Of a stretch of 37,995 nucleotides of DNA, positions 7,663 to 16,403 are shown one piece after another. A program made the translations under genes and the position numbers. The DNA is from Gammaproteobacteria bacterium (lineage in GTDB: Bacteria > Pseudomonadota > Gammaproteobacteria > Steroidobacterales > Steroidobacteraceae). The stretch covers positions 1 through 37,995 of the forward strand of contig JAOUGW010000005.1 in NCBI GenBank assembly GCA_029865465.1, given 5' to 3'. Numbering within the stretch: the stretch's first letter is position 1; each line of letters begins with the position of its first letter. The notes beneath the pieces were generated by a model. The model did no database searches, had not been told where the DNA came from, and saw nothing but the letters and a program-made list of their open reading frames with translations.

Positions 7663-9318
7663 ATGGCAGATGGACAGGTGGTTGCGGCGACTCAGCCGCG
7701 CTTCGATCCGCGGCGCATGCCGGGGCTGCGCGGCCTGGCGCTGCTCGCCGGGGTTGCGGCAAGCGTGGCGGTCGGTGTCGGCGTCATCCTGTGGATGCAG
7801 AAGCCCGACTACCAGCTGCTCTACGGCAATCTCACCGATCGCGACGCGGGGTCGGTGGTCCAGGGGCTCGAAGGTGCCGGGATTCCCTACCGCATCTCCG
7901 GCGGCACGGTGCTGGTGCCGGCTGACAAGATCCACGACGCGAGGCTCAAGCTAGCTGCGCAGGGATTGCCGCAGGGCACCTCCGCGGGAATCGAGATCAT
8001 CGCGGACCAGAAGGGCTTCGGCAGCAGCCAGTTCATGGAGACCGCGCGCTACCACCACGCGCTCGAGATCGAGCTGGCACGCACGATCGCGACCGTGCAG
8101 TCGGTGCAGAGCGCCCGTGTCCACCTCGCGATGTCCCGCCAGTCTGCGCTGCTGCGCAATCGCAGCACCGCGAGCGCTTCGGTGCTCGTCAACCTGTTTC
8201 CCGGCCGGCAACTCGAGTCGCAGCAGGTCTCCGCGATCACGCACCTGGTCGCTTCGAGTGTTCCGGACCTGGAGGCTGCACGCGTCACGCTCGTCGACCA
8301 GACCGGCCGGTTGCTGAGTTCCCCGAGTGACAACGACGAAGTCGGCCGCAGCGGCGCCCAGTTCGAGTACGTCAACCGGATGGAAGAGACCTATGCGCGC
8401 CGCATCGTCGCGTTGCTCGAGCCGCTCGTAGGCCAGGGCAAGGTCCGTGCCGAGGTCAACGCGGCGGTCGACTTCACCGAGGCCGAGGAAGTCAGCGAGT
8501 CGTACGGCACGGAGCGGTCCGCGCTGCGCAGCGAACAGACCGCGGAGGACATCAAGCGGGGCGGCATGGAGGCGCAGGGAATCCCCGGGGCACTGACCAA
8601 CCAGCCGCCCGAGGATGTTCCGCAGACGCCGCCGGGTGCGCAGACACGGCCTGCAGCGCAGGCTGCAGCCGCGAGCGACCAGGCTCCGGCAGCTGCGGAG
8701 CCGATCAGCACATCGCGACGCGCGACGCGCAACTACGAGATCGATCGCATGCTGAGCCGCAAGCGGCCCGCGCCCGGCAACCTGCGCAAGCTGTCGGTGG
8801 CGGTGCTCGTTGACGCCGGCCCGGCTGCCGCGCCGGCGGATGCCGGCAGCACGGGTGCCACCGCCGTACCTGCGGCGGCCGACATCGAGCGCATGACAGG
8901 ACTGGTCAAGCAGGCGATCGGCTTCGACGAGCAGCGTGGCGACACCGTCAGCGTGATCAGCGCGGCATTCCAGGTCGAGGAGCAAGGGGAGGAGGTGTCG
9001 GGCACGCCGGTCTGGCAGAGCCCCGTGCTGCTGACCCTGCTCAAGCAGGCGTTCGGCGTGCTGCTCGTGGCCCTGGTGGTCTTCACGGTGCTGCGACCGG
9101 TGGCGCGACGTCTGTCCGAGCCAGGCGCTTTCGCCGCGGGTCCGGCGGTTGCCGACCTGTTGGGGCGACAGGGCGTGGCAGGCGTCCCGGGCGGCGGCAC
9201 GACGATGCTGCAAGGCATGAACCACGAGCAGCAGATTGCCGCGGCACGCAACCTGGTGGGCCAGGATCCACGCCGGGTGGCGCAGACGATGAAGCGCTGG
9301 CTGGACCACGATGGCTGA
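7663..9318 (+). CDS. fliF: Flagellar MS-ring protein FliF
   Basis: This 551-residue inner-membrane protein forms the MS ring, the base on which rod, C-ring and export gate assemble. A transmembrane helix at about 24-45 is followed by the periplasmic ring-building YscJ/FliF domain ('YQLLYGNLTDRDAG', 'QGLPQGTSAGIEI'). A second periplasmic part includes a Pro/Ala/Gln-rich linker (about 310-350). A second transmembrane helix lies around 450-475. The cytoplasmic tail ends 'NLVGQDPRRVAQTMKRWLDHDG', the conserved FliG-binding peptide. Length is typical (about 550). The ATG has a good GAGGAG site, and the gene overlaps fliG by 8 bases. Confidence 0.96.
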   Translation: MADGQVVAATQPRFDPRRMPGLRGLALLAGVAASVAVGVGVILWMQKPDYQLLYGNLTDRDAGSVVQGLEGAGIPYRISGGTVLVPADKIHDARLKLAAQGLPQGTSAGIEIIADQKGFGSSQFMETARYHHALEIELARTIATVQSVQSARVHLAMSRQSALLRNRSTASASVLVNLFPGRQLESQQVSAITHLVASSVPDLEAARVTLVDQTGRLLSSPSDNDEVGRSGAQFEYVNRMEETYARRIVALLEPLVGQGKVRAEVNAAVDFTEAEEVSESYGTERSALRSEQTAEDIKRGGMEAQGIPGALTNQPPEDVPQTPPGAQTRPAAQAAAASDQAPAAAEPISTSRRATRNYEIDRMLSRKRPAPGNLRKLSVAVLVDAGPAAAPADAGSTGATAVPAAADIERMTGLVKQAIGFDEQRGDTVSVISAAFQVEEQGEEVSGTPVWQSPVLLTLLKQAFGVLLVALVVFTVLRPVARRLSEPGAFAAGPAVADLLGRQGVAGVPGGGTTMLQGMNHEQQIAAARNLVGQDPRRVAQTMKRWLDHDG

Positions 9319-10315
9319 GGCAAGGCAACTCGGCGGCGTCGAACGCGCGGCGGTTTTCCTGATGTCGCTCGGTGAGCAGAGCGCGGCGGCGGTCCTGCGT
9401 CACCTCGGACCCGGCGAAATCCAGCGGCTCGGCTCCGCGATGGCCGAGCTGAAGAGCGTGTCGCGGCGCCAGGTGGAGGACGCCCTGGGGCTGTTCCTCG
9501 GCAGCGTGAACGAGGACACCGCGCTTGGCATCGAAAACGACGACTACGTGCGCCGGGTGCTGACCAGCGCCGTCGGGGCGGAACGCGCCACCACGCTGGC
9601 GGAGCAGATCTTCACGTCCAATGGCAGCAGGGGCATCGAGACGCTGCGCTTCATGTCGTCGCGCGCCGTCGCCGACATCGTGCGCAACGAGCATCCCCAG
9701 CTGATTGCGGTCGTGCTGGCACACCTCGACAGCAAGCAGGGCGGGGAAATCCTGGGCCTGCTGCCACCGCCGACGCACGCGGAGGTCGTCCGCCGCGTCG
9801 CCAACCTGTCCGACCTGCAACAGTCGGCGCTGGCGGAACTCGACGAGCTGGTGGAGAAGCGGTCGGGCGACAAGCCGGAGAGCAGGCCGGCGCGGTTGAG
9901 CGGCCTGAAGAAAGCTGCCGAGATGCTCAACCAGATGGGCGCGGGACGGGACACCGAGATCCTCGAGCAGCTCACCACACAGGACCAGGAACTCGGGACC
10001 AGGATCCGCGAGCTGATGTTCGTCTTCGAGAACCTGCTGGAGCTCGATGACCGCAGCGTCCAGGCGCTGATGCGCGAAATCACCAGTGACGTGCTGGTCG
10101 TCGCACTGAAGGGCGCGGATGCCAACGTGCGGGAGAAACTGATGCGCAACATGTCGCAGCGCGCGGCCGAGATTCTCAAGGACGACATCGAGGCGCGCGG
10201 CCCGGTACGCCTGACCGAGGTGGAGAGTGCGCAGAAGGAAATCCTCGCCACGGTGCAGCGGCTGGCCCAGGAGGGCAAGGTCATGCTGAGCCGCGGCGGC
10301 GAGCAGTTCGTCTGA
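9311..10315 (+). CDS. fliG: Flagellar motor switch protein FliG
   Basis: The 334-residue cytoplasmic protein forms the upper C-ring and takes torque from the stator. The N-terminal FliF-binding domain contains 'ERAAVFLMSLGEQSAAAVLRHL'. The middle domain has the FliM-binding EHPQ motif (127-130, 'NEHPQLIAVVLAHLD'). The C-terminal torque domain includes 'IRELMFVFENLLELDDRSVQ' with charged residues that meet MotA-type stators. Its length matches the family (about 330-340). It overlaps fliF by 8 bases, implying coupled translation, and fliH follows 13 bases later. Confidence 0.97.
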   Translation: MAEARQLGGVERAAVFLMSLGEQSAAAVLRHLGPGEIQRLGSAMAELKSVSRRQVEDALGLFLGSVNEDTALGIENDDYVRRVLTSAVGAERATTLAEQIFTSNGSRGIETLRFMSSRAVADIVRNEHPQLIAVVLAHLDSKQGGEILGLLPPPTHAEVVRRVANLSDLQQSALAELDELVEKRSGDKPESRPARLSGLKKAAEMLNQMGAGRDTEILEQLTTQDQELGTRIRELMFVFENLLELDDRSVQALMREITSDVLVVALKGADANVREKLMRNMSQRAAEILKDDIEARGPVRLTEVESAQKEILATVQRLAQEGKVMLSRGGEQFV

Positions 10316-10328
10316 TCCGGGCTGCCTG

Positions 10329-10973
10329 ATGACAGCGCGCATCGTGAACGGCGGCCAGCCCGAGGATTGCACGGCGTGGGTGCCGCCGACCATGGAGCCG
10401 GGCGTTTCCAGGACGGCGGCCCTGACGGCAACGGAAGCGGATGCGATCCACCGCCGGGCCCAGGCAGAGGGCTTCGCTGCCGGCCGACTCGAGGGCCTCG
10501 CGTCGGGGCGGCAGGAGGCACAGGAGACGGCCGGACGGCTCGACCTGGTGCTGGAGTCGCTGAGCAGGCCATTCACCGTCCTGGACGCGGCAGTCGAGCA
10601 GGAGCTGGTCGCGCTCGCGTTTGCGCTCGCGCGCCAGCTCGTCAGGCGCGAACTCAAGGCGGACCCTGGCCAGATCGTCGGCATCGTGCGCGACGCGCTG
10701 CAGTCGCTGCCCGTGGCGACGCGGGACATCAAGGTCCATCTCAACCCCGAAGATGCCAAGCTGGTGCGCGAGCACCTGCCGGCCGTCGACCAGGATCGCG
10801 CCTGGACCATCGTCGAAGACCCGATGCTCACGCGCGGCGGCGCGCGCGTGGCGACAGCAACCTCGCAGGTCGACGCGCGGCTGGAGAGCCGGCTCGGCGC
10901 ACTGGTCGCCGAGCTCCTCGGCAGCGATCGTGAGGGTGATCGCGCAACGGACACGGAGCAGGGCCCGGCATGA
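10329..10973 (+). CDS. fliH: Flagellar export apparatus stator protein FliH
   Basis: This 214-residue protein binds and regulates the export ATPase FliI and links it to the C-ring. It shows the typical glycine-spaced helical stretch ('AQAEGFAAGRLEGLASGRQEAQ', GxxxG-like repeats at about 47-68). A C-terminal V-ATPase E-subunit-like domain follows ('LVALAFALARQLVRRELKADPGQIVGIVRDAL' ... 'VHLNPEDAKLV'). Length and position between fliG and fliI are as expected. The stop overlaps the fliI ATG by 4 bases (ATGA). Confidence 0.92.
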   Translation: MTARIVNGGQPEDCTAWVPPTMEPGVSRTAALTATEADAIHRRAQAEGFAAGRLEGLASGRQEAQETAGRLDLVLESLSRPFTVLDAAVEQELVALAFALARQLVRRELKADPGQIVGIVRDALQSLPVATRDIKVHLNPEDAKLVREHLPAVDQDRAWTIVEDPMLTRGGARVATATSQVDARLESRLGALVAELLGSDREGDRATDTEQGPA

Positions 10974-12346
10974 CGGCCGTAGAACTCGCTGCCGGTCGTG
11001 CGACGCGCTGGGCGGAACGCCTGCGCGCGGCGCGCGAGCGCATCGGCGCGCAGCGTGGTTTCGTGGTCGAGGGCGTGCTGTCGCGCATGGTGGGCCTCGC
11101 CATGGAAGCGAGCGGTGTCGAGGCGCCAGTCGGAACGTTGTTCCTGGTCGAGACGGCGGACGGGCGCCGCGCCGAGGCCGAGGTAGTCGGTTTCGCCGGC
11201 GACAGGTTGTTCCTGATGCCGACCGGCGAGACGCGCGGGCTGCGGCCCGGAGCGCGGGTCGTGCCAGCTCGGCACGGACTCGAGGTCGCGGTCGGCCGCG
11301 GCTTGCTCGGTCGCGTCGTCGACGGCGCCGGCCGGCCGCTGGACGGCCTGGGTCGCATCGAGTACGAGGCACGCGTGCCGCTCGGCGGAACGCCGATCAA
11401 CCCGCTCGCGCGCCGTCTGATCCGCGAGCCGCTCGACGTCGGCGTGCGCTCGATCAACGGCCTCTTCACCGTGGGCCGCGGGCAGCGCATCGGCCTGTTC
11501 GCCGGCAGCGGCGTCGGCAAGAGCGTCCTGCTCGGCATGATGACGCGGTTCACGACGGCGGACGTCGTCGTTGTCGGCCTGATCGGTGAACGCGGCCGCG
11601 AAGTCGGCGAATTCGTGACGGAGATCCTCGGGCCTGACGGGCTGCGCCGTGCCGTGGTCGTGGCTGCGCCCGCAGACCACCCGCCCCTCATGCGGCTGCA
11701 CGCGGCGTGGCTCGCGACAGCGGTCGCGGAGCATTTTCGCGACCAGGGCTGCGACGTGCTGCTGCTCATGGATTCGCTGACGCGCTTCGCGCAGGCCCAG
11801 CGCGAGATCGCGCTGGCGGTCGGCGAGCCGCCGGTCACCAAGGGCTACCCGCCGTCGGTGTTCGCCCGCCTGCCCCACCTGGTCGAGCGCGCCGGCAACG
11901 GTGCGATGGGCCGCGGCGCGATCACCGCGTTCTATACGGTGCTGGTCGAGGGTGACGATCAGGCCGACCCGATCGCCGACGCCAGCCGTGCAATCCTGGA
12001 TGGTCACATCGTGCTCTCGCGCACACTGGCGGAAGCGGGGACCTATCCTGCGATCGACGTCGAGGCCTCCATCAGCCGCGTGATGCAGCAGATCACGACC
12101 GTGGAACACCTGCGCCTCGCGCAGCGGCTGCGCCAGCTCTACTCCCAGTACCAGCACAACCGTGACCTGATTGCAGTCGGAGCCTACAAGAAAGGGACGG
12201 ACTCGCGCATCGACACGGCCATCGACGCCTGGCCTGGTGTCCTGCGTTACCTGGAGCAGCACATGCAGGCCAAGGTCGGCCTCGAGCAGAGCCTGTCGGA
12301 CCTCGCGCAGTTGCTGGCCACGGTGCCCGAGACCGCCCATGCGTGA
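10970..12346 (+). CDS. fliI: Flagellum-specific export ATPase FliI
   Basis: This 458-residue ATPase is homologous to F1-beta and energises delivery of export substrates. Visible features are an N-terminal beta-barrel, the P-loop 'GLFAGSGVGKSVLLGM' (GSGVGKS at about 179-185), 'IGERGREVGEFV' (catalytic Glu region) and Walker B 'DVLLLMDSLTRFAQAQREIA'. The signature 'GEPPVTKGYPPSVFARLPHLVERAG' follows, as in FliI/YscN proteins. Length is normal (440-460). It overlaps fliH by 4 bases and is followed by fliJ after 45 bases. Confidence 0.97.
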   Translation: MTAVELAAGRATRWAERLRAARERIGAQRGFVVEGVLSRMVGLAMEASGVEAPVGTLFLVETADGRRAEAEVVGFAGDRLFLMPTGETRGLRPGARVVPARHGLEVAVGRGLLGRVVDGAGRPLDGLGRIEYEARVPLGGTPINPLARRLIREPLDVGVRSINGLFTVGRGQRIGLFAGSGVGKSVLLGMMTRFTTADVVVVGLIGERGREVGEFVTEILGPDGLRRAVVVAAPADHPPLMRLHAAWLATAVAEHFRDQGCDVLLLMDSLTRFAQAQREIALAVGEPPVTKGYPPSVFARLPHLVERAGNGAMGRGAITAFYTVLVEGDDQADPIADASRAILDGHIVLSRTLAEAGTYPAIDVEASISRVMQQITTVEHLRLAQRLRQLYSQYQHNRDLIAVGAYKKGTDSRIDTAIDAWPGVLRYLEQHMQAKVGLEQSLSDLAQLLATVPETAHA

Positions 12347-12391
12347 TGTCACGAATGGCAACGTCCCGCGCACACGAGCGATGATCGATCC

Positions 12392-12835
12392 ATGACGCGA
12401 TCGAACCGCCTGCTGCCGCTGGTGGCGAGTGCCAACGAGCGGATCGAGGAGTCCGCAAGGAAAGTCGCTGCCGCACGCGAAGTGTTCGCCCGGCAGGAAG
12501 CCCGCCTGGCGGAGCTGATGCAGTATCGGCAGCAGTACGAGCACGGCGCGGCCGAGTTGCAGCCGATGAGGTCCTTCAGCGTGGCGAACTCCCGCGCGTT
12601 CCAGGCCCAGCTCGACGAGGCAGTCAGGCAGCAGGAGTCGCGGGTCACCGCTGCACGCGAGGACGTCGAGCGCATGCTCGATGCCTGGTCGAAGCTGCGC
12701 AAGGAAGCCCGTGCGATGGAGCAACTGGTGGAGCGGTTCGTCAGCGACGAACGCCGGCAGGTCGAGCGAGTCGAGCAGCGGCACGCCGACGACTCGAGCG
12801 TTACGCGCAAGACGGGGCGGGGCCCCGTCGAGTGA
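12392..12835 (+). CDS. fliJ: Flagellar export protein FliJ
   Basis: The 147-residue protein is a nearly continuous, highly charged coiled coil, as expected for FliJ. FliJ inserts into the FliI hexamer like the gamma subunit of F1 and escorts chaperones. Stretches such as 'ANERIEESARKVAAAREVFARQEARLAELMQYRQQYE' and 'EDVERMLDAWSKLRKEARAMEQLVERF' show the Q/E/R-rich heptad pattern. Family sequence conservation is low, so position directly after fliI is the main extra support. No clear Shine-Dalgarno precedes the ATG. It ends 7 bases before the fliK sigma54 promoter. Confidence 0.87.
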   Translation: MTRSNRLLPLVASANERIEESARKVAAAREVFARQEARLAELMQYRQQYEHGAAELQPMRSFSVANSRAFQAQLDEAVRQQESRVTAAREDVERMLDAWSKLRKEARAMEQLVERFVSDERRQVERVEQRHADDSSVTRKTGRGPVE

Positions 12836-12841
12836 CGCGAC

Positions 12842-12857
12842 TGGCACGCCGCTTGCT
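12842..12857 (+). promoter_or_regulatory. sigma54 (-24/-12) promoter for fliK
   Basis: TGGCACGCCGCTTGCT is an exact match to TGGCACGNNNNTTGCW. It begins 7 bases after the fliJ stop. Transcription should start near 12868, about 40 bases before the TTG start of fliK. This splits the flagellar block into separately initiated units. Confidence 0.88.
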
Positions 12858-12907
12858 CTGTTTCAGGCGGGCAGGTCGCCCACGCGATTCCCCGATGGTG
12901 CAGAGAC

Positions 12908-14164
12908 TTGGATTCCACAGCCGCACTCGCCCTTCCGCCCGCAAGTCTCGACGTGTCGCCAGGCAAGGCACAGGGCCCGCTGCTGCCGCGCCGGCCCGTG
13001 TCGCTGGATTTCGATGTGCTGCTGGCTGGATCGCTCGGGACCGGCTTGCCGTTCGCGGATCCCGCGGCGCTGCGGTTGAGCGGCGTTCCCTTGCCGGTCT
13101 CCGGCCAGGTCTTGCCGCCCGCGCCGGTGCTGGCGCCACCGGCAATTCCCGCCAGTACTCTGCAGCCGCAATTCGAGAGCGCGGTGCAGCTGCCGGAAGG
13201 TCGTGAGCCGCCAGCGGCGACCCTGCCGGGAGTTACACCGGATGCTGTCATCGCCGACGCGGGCGCGGGACCTCGCGCTGCAGGCGCGCTGACAACCAGC
13301 CAGCCGGCGCCGGCCCCGGCAGAGCCACGGTCGTCGCCAGCGTTCGGGCCGGCTCCGGTTCCCGGCACGCAACCGATCCACCCGCTTCCACCCCCGGCTG
13401 ATCCAGTCGTTGCGGCCAGCGTTGCAGCCGCCGGCCCGCTGCCGCTGACAGTCGCGGTGCCGACTAAGGGTGGCAGCACAGCAGCGGTCGGAGTCGGCGA
13501 GCGACGTACGGACGCCTCGGCCCCGGGGAGCAGCCCGTCGCCGGCAGCAGGCATTGCGCAACCAGCAAGCGATGAGGTTGCCGCTCCTGCGGCCGCGGAT
13601 CGCAAGAATTCTGAACCGCGACCCGACCTGGAACGGCAGGCGACGGACACGGGCCTGGCTGCGGGGCAGTCTGCGCTGCGACCGGAGCGCACGCTGGCGC
13701 ACGCCACGCCCGACGCGACGCCGGAACCTGCGCGGGACGGCCTCAGGGAGCAGGTCGGGACGCCACGCTGGCAGCACGAACTCGGCCAACGGCTGGTGAC
13801 CCTGGCCGGGCAAGGTGTCCGCGAAGTGCGGCTGCAGTTGCATCCGGAACACCTCGGGCCGCTCGAAGTACGCATCACGCTGCACGATTCGCAGGTGGGC
13901 CTGTGGTTCGGCGCACAGCATGCCGAGACGCGCGATGCTCTCGAGCACTCCCTGCCGCGGCTGCGCGAGATGTTTACCCAGGGCGGCTTGACGATGACCG
14001 ATGCATCGGTTGCGCAGCACCATCAGGAGCGTGGCAGCCAGACGGCGGCCCCGCACGAAACGACCTCGAGCGCGCCCGCTCAATCCGGCCCGGCACAGTC
14101 CGTGGAAGCCGTGCGCAGCACGGCTGACGGCCAGTCCGCCCGGATGGTCGACGAGTACGCCTGA
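12908..14164 (+). CDS. fliK: Flagellar hook-length control protein FliK
   Basis: This exported protein of 418 residues measures hook length and switches FlhB to filament-type substrates. The first 290 residues are Pro/Ala-rich and low in complexity, the usual flexible ruler. The C-terminal Flg_hook domain is clear: 'GVREVRLQLHPEHLGPLEVR' then 'ITLHDSQVGLWFGAQHAETRDALE' and 'LPRLREMFTQGGL'. The only usable start in the open frame after the fliJ stop is TTG at 12908; nearby ATG (12895) and GTG (12898) are out of frame. The Shine-Dalgarno is weak, so translation is probably modest. The perfect sigma54 box upstream supports this location for the start. Confidence 0.9.
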   Translation: MDSTAALALPPASLDVSPGKAQGPLLPRRPVSLDFDVLLAGSLGTGLPFADPAALRLSGVPLPVSGQVLPPAPVLAPPAIPASTLQPQFESAVQLPEGREPPAATLPGVTPDAVIADAGAGPRAAGALTTSQPAPAPAEPRSSPAFGPAPVPGTQPIHPLPPPADPVVAASVAAAGPLPLTVAVPTKGGSTAAVGVGERRTDASAPGSSPSPAAGIAQPASDEVAAPAAADRKNSEPRPDLERQATDTGLAAGQSALRPERTLAHATPDATPEPARDGLREQVGTPRWQHELGQRLVTLAGQGVREVRLQLHPEHLGPLEVRITLHDSQVGLWFGAQHAETRDALEHSLPRLREMFTQGGLTMTDASVAQHHQERGSQTAAPHETTSSAPAQSGPAQSVEAVRSTADGQSARMVDEYA

Positions 14165-14382
14165 CGCCTGGTGACACACCGGGGCGCGTCCTCGCGAGCA
14201 GTCCCGGCGACGAGAAACTGACGCTCTGGCGTCGGACTTCCATCGCGTCCGCGGCCTGCTGCGTGCGCAACCGCAGCCGCGCCCGTTCAACTCGTTGATT
14301 ACATGAGCCATTCGACGCGCCGCGAGGACTGGCACGTTGTTTGCTCATGGTTGACTCAAGGACACGTGCGCGGAGTTCAACA
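14165..14382 (+). promoter_or_regulatory. fliK-fliL intergenic region with a perfect sigma54 promoter
   Basis: The 218-base gap contains an exact sigma54 box, TGGCACGTTGTTTGCT, at 14330-14345. Transcription should start near 14356. A short hairpin GACGC/GCGTC (14220-14233) follows fliK but lacks a T tract, so it is at best a weak terminator. The promoter decides the fliL start: ATG codons at or before 14347 would fall upstream of the transcript, so ATG 14383 with GGAG at about 14371 is used. The box would drive fliLMNOPQR and perhaps flhBA. Confidence 0.88.
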
Positions 14383-14958
14383 ATGTCGGTTCCCGAACCC
14401 AGGATCGAAGGCGCGGCTGAGCAGACGGCAGTGCCGCGCGGTGGTCGCGCGAGCGGCATCGTGTCCGTACTGCTCAAGGGGCTCGGTCTCACGGTGGTCG
14501 TCGCCATCGGCACCGTCGCAGGCCAGTTCCTCTACGGGCTGCTCGGACACCATGAGCGCGAGCCGGCCGCGCAGGAAGCCGCGGCCGCCGTCAAGGCGCC
14601 GGCGAAGGCCGAGGTGAAGAAGAAGGCGCCTGAAGGGCCGCCCGTGTATCACGCATTCGAGCCGCTGGTCGTGAACTTCGAGGAGTCCGGCGAGTCGCGC
14701 TACCTGCAAGTCACGGTGGAAGTCATGGCACGCGATCCCAAGGCCATTGCCGCGGTGCAGGCGAACACGCCCTTGCTGCGCAACAACCTCCTGCTGCTGA
14801 TCGGCAGCAGGGACATGAAGCAGCTGCTGACGCGGGAGGGCAAGGAGCAGCTGCGCGCGCTTGCGCTGAGCGAAGTCCGCGCCGCCCTCAAGAAGGTGGA
14901 CCCCGGCAGCGAGAGCGAGATCGAGGAGGTCTACTTCTCCGGTTTCGTCATCCAGTGA
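14383..14958 (+). CDS. fliL: Flagellar basal body-associated protein FliL
   Basis: This 191-residue single-pass inner-membrane protein surrounds the stator and supports motor output. A transmembrane helix at about 25-53 is followed by an Ala/Lys/Glu-rich linker ('VKAPAKAEVKKKAPEG'). The periplasmic FliL domain shows 'FEPLVVNFEESGESRYLQVT', 'NTPLLRNNLLLLIGSRD' and 'FSGFVIQ', the usual 'V.dvyFt.FV.Q' ending. The start at 14383 is set by the sigma54 promoter just upstream and a GGAG site. It opens the fliLMNOPQR unit; fliM begins after 51 bases. Confidence 0.95.
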   Translation: MSVPEPRIEGAAEQTAVPRGGRASGIVSVLLKGLGLTVVVAIGTVAGQFLYGLLGHHEREPAAQEAAAAVKAPAKAEVKKKAPEGPPVYHAFEPLVVNFEESGESRYLQVTVEVMARDPKAIAAVQANTPLLRNNLLLLIGSRDMKQLLTREGKEQLRALALSEVRAALKKVDPGSESEIEEVYFSGFVIQ

Positions 14959-15009
14959 CGGCGCTGCATCGCGCGCTGCAGAGATTCATGCCCAAAGGAC
15001 CACCGGCCG

Positions 15010-16053
15010 ATGTCTGAGGAACCGCAGCAGGCGCCTGCGCAGGGCGACCCGCACCGCCGTGCCGCTGACGTGATCTCCCCTGACGAGGTCGCGGCACTGC
15101 TCGACGGCGTCAAGTCCGGCGCCGTCGCCACCGACGCCGGGCACGCCGTCGACGGGCTCGTGCGGCCGTACGATTTCGCCGCAGGCGAGCACATCGTCCG
15201 CGGCCGGCTCGTGACGCTCGACCTGATCAACGAGCGCTTCGCGCGCGGCTTGCGCGCGAACCTCGAACGCCTGGTCCACCGTCCGATCGAGGTCACGGAC
15301 CAGGGTGCGCAGCACCAGCGCTTCGCCGACGCGATCGGCACCACCAAGGCACCGAGCGCGCTCTACGTCGTGAGTTACAAGCCGCTGGCCTGCCAGGGCC
15401 TGCTCGTGCTGGACGCTGCGCTCGTGGGTGCCCTGACGGACGCGTTCTTCGGCGGCACTGGCCGCGACGTGCGCCACGCAGCAGGCGCCGAGTTCACGCC
15501 TGGCGAATGGCGACTCGCCCGCAAGTGCTTCGAGTCGTGCGTGGCCGAGTTGCGCACCGCCTGGTCCAGCGTCGTGCCGCTGGAAGTCGAACTCGTGCGG
15601 CTCGAGAGCAACCCGCAGTTCGCCGCGATCGTGCCGGCCAGCGAACCGATGCTGGTGCGGCGGTTCCGCATCAGTCTCGAGGCGGCCGGCGAACTCACGC
15701 TCATGCTGCCGCTGGCCGGACTCGAGGGAGTGCGCGACCAGCTGCAGACGGTCACACCGGCCAAGCCCGGCCGCCAGTGCCGGCAGGACCTCGAGGCAGC
15801 CCTCAAGGACAGCGTGCTGCAGCTCGAGACCGTCTTCTCGCGCATCGAGATCACGCTGGGGACACTGGTCAGCCTGCGGCCGGGGGACGTGATCGAGATG
15901 GAGCGCCCCGACAACGTCGTGGTGCTCGCAGAAGGACAGCCCGTCTTCAACGCGCGTTACGGCATTTCGTCCGGCCGCAATGCCGTGCAGGTGCTTGGGC
16001 CGGCCATGCGGCAGCCGGCGGGACGCACCGATCCTGAAAGGAGGACTGCATGA
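15010..16053 (+). CDS. fliM: Flagellar motor switch protein FliM
   Basis: The 347-residue C-ring protein binds phosphorylated CheY and controls rotation direction. The N-terminal CheY-binding motif is ISPDEVAALL (22-31), close to the classical LSQxEIDALL. The CheC-like middle domain includes 'LDLINERFARGLRANLERLV' and 'GGTGRDVRHAAGAEFTPGEWRLA'. The SpoA/FliN-like C-terminal domain has 'SRIEITLGTLVSLRPGDVIE'. The intact CheY-docking motif implies chemotaxis genes elsewhere in the genome, since none are in this window. It overlaps fliN by 4 bases. Confidence 0.96.
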   Translation: MSEEPQQAPAQGDPHRRAADVISPDEVAALLDGVKSGAVATDAGHAVDGLVRPYDFAAGEHIVRGRLVTLDLINERFARGLRANLERLVHRPIEVTDQGAQHQRFADAIGTTKAPSALYVVSYKPLACQGLLVLDAALVGALTDAFFGGTGRDVRHAAGAEFTPGEWRLARKCFESCVAELRTAWSSVVPLEVELVRLESNPQFAAIVPASEPMLVRRFRISLEAAGELTLMLPLAGLEGVRDQLQTVTPAKPGRQCRQDLEAALKDSVLQLETVFSRIEITLGTLVSLRPGDVIEMERPDNVVVLAEGQPVFNARYGISSGRNAVQVLGPAMRQPAGRTDPERRTA

Positions 16054-16397
16054 CCGAACCGGCAGCAGAAAGGGGTTCCACGCGGGCGGAGTTCGCCCAC
16101 CTGCAGAGCCAGCCGGCCGCCGCAGGAGGCGATGCCGAGATCAACATCGACTCGATACTCGACGTCAAGCTGGTGCTGACGCTCGAAGTGGGCCGCACCA
16201 GGATCAGCGTGCGCGAGCTGTTGTCGCTGACCCCCGGCTCCGTCGTCGAACTCGATCGGCAGGCGGGCGAGCCGCTCGACCTGTACGTCAACGGCGTCCT
16301 CGTCGCACGCGGCGAGGTCGTCGTCGTGAACGACCGCTTCGGCCTGCGGCTGACCGAGGTCGTGAGTGCCAGCGATCGTGTGCGCAACCTGAGGTAG
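16050..16397 (+). CDS. fliN: Flagellar motor switch protein FliN
   Basis: This small C-ring protein of 115 residues forms rings with FliM and helps dock FliH-FliI. The SpoA domain fills the C-terminal 80 residues: 'ILDVKLVLTLEVGRTRISVRELLSLTPGSVVELDRQAGEPLDLYVNGVLVARGEVVVVNDRFGLRLTEV' in segments. This is the classic 'G....V.dlL.L..GsVveLd...gepvdi.vNg.liA.GEVVvv...fgiRit.i' pattern. The N-terminus is short and variable, as usual. The ATGA overlap with fliM indicates coupled translation. Confidence 0.96.
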   Translation: MTEPAAERGSTRAEFAHLQSQPAAAGGDAEINIDSILDVKLVLTLEVGRTRISVRELLSLTPGSVVELDRQAGEPLDLYVNGVLVARGEVVVVNDRFGLRLTEVVSASDRVRNLR

Positions 16398-16403
16398 GCG
16401 GGC

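Noticed and set aside
9083-12847. Minus-strand open frame of 1254 codons opposite fliF to fliJ, and similar ones at 15947-19369, 19382-23503 and 3090-5924
   Set aside because: These are shadows of real flagellar genes in high-GC DNA: the sequences are Arg/Ala/Gly/His-rich, lack domains, and run across several gene boundaries.
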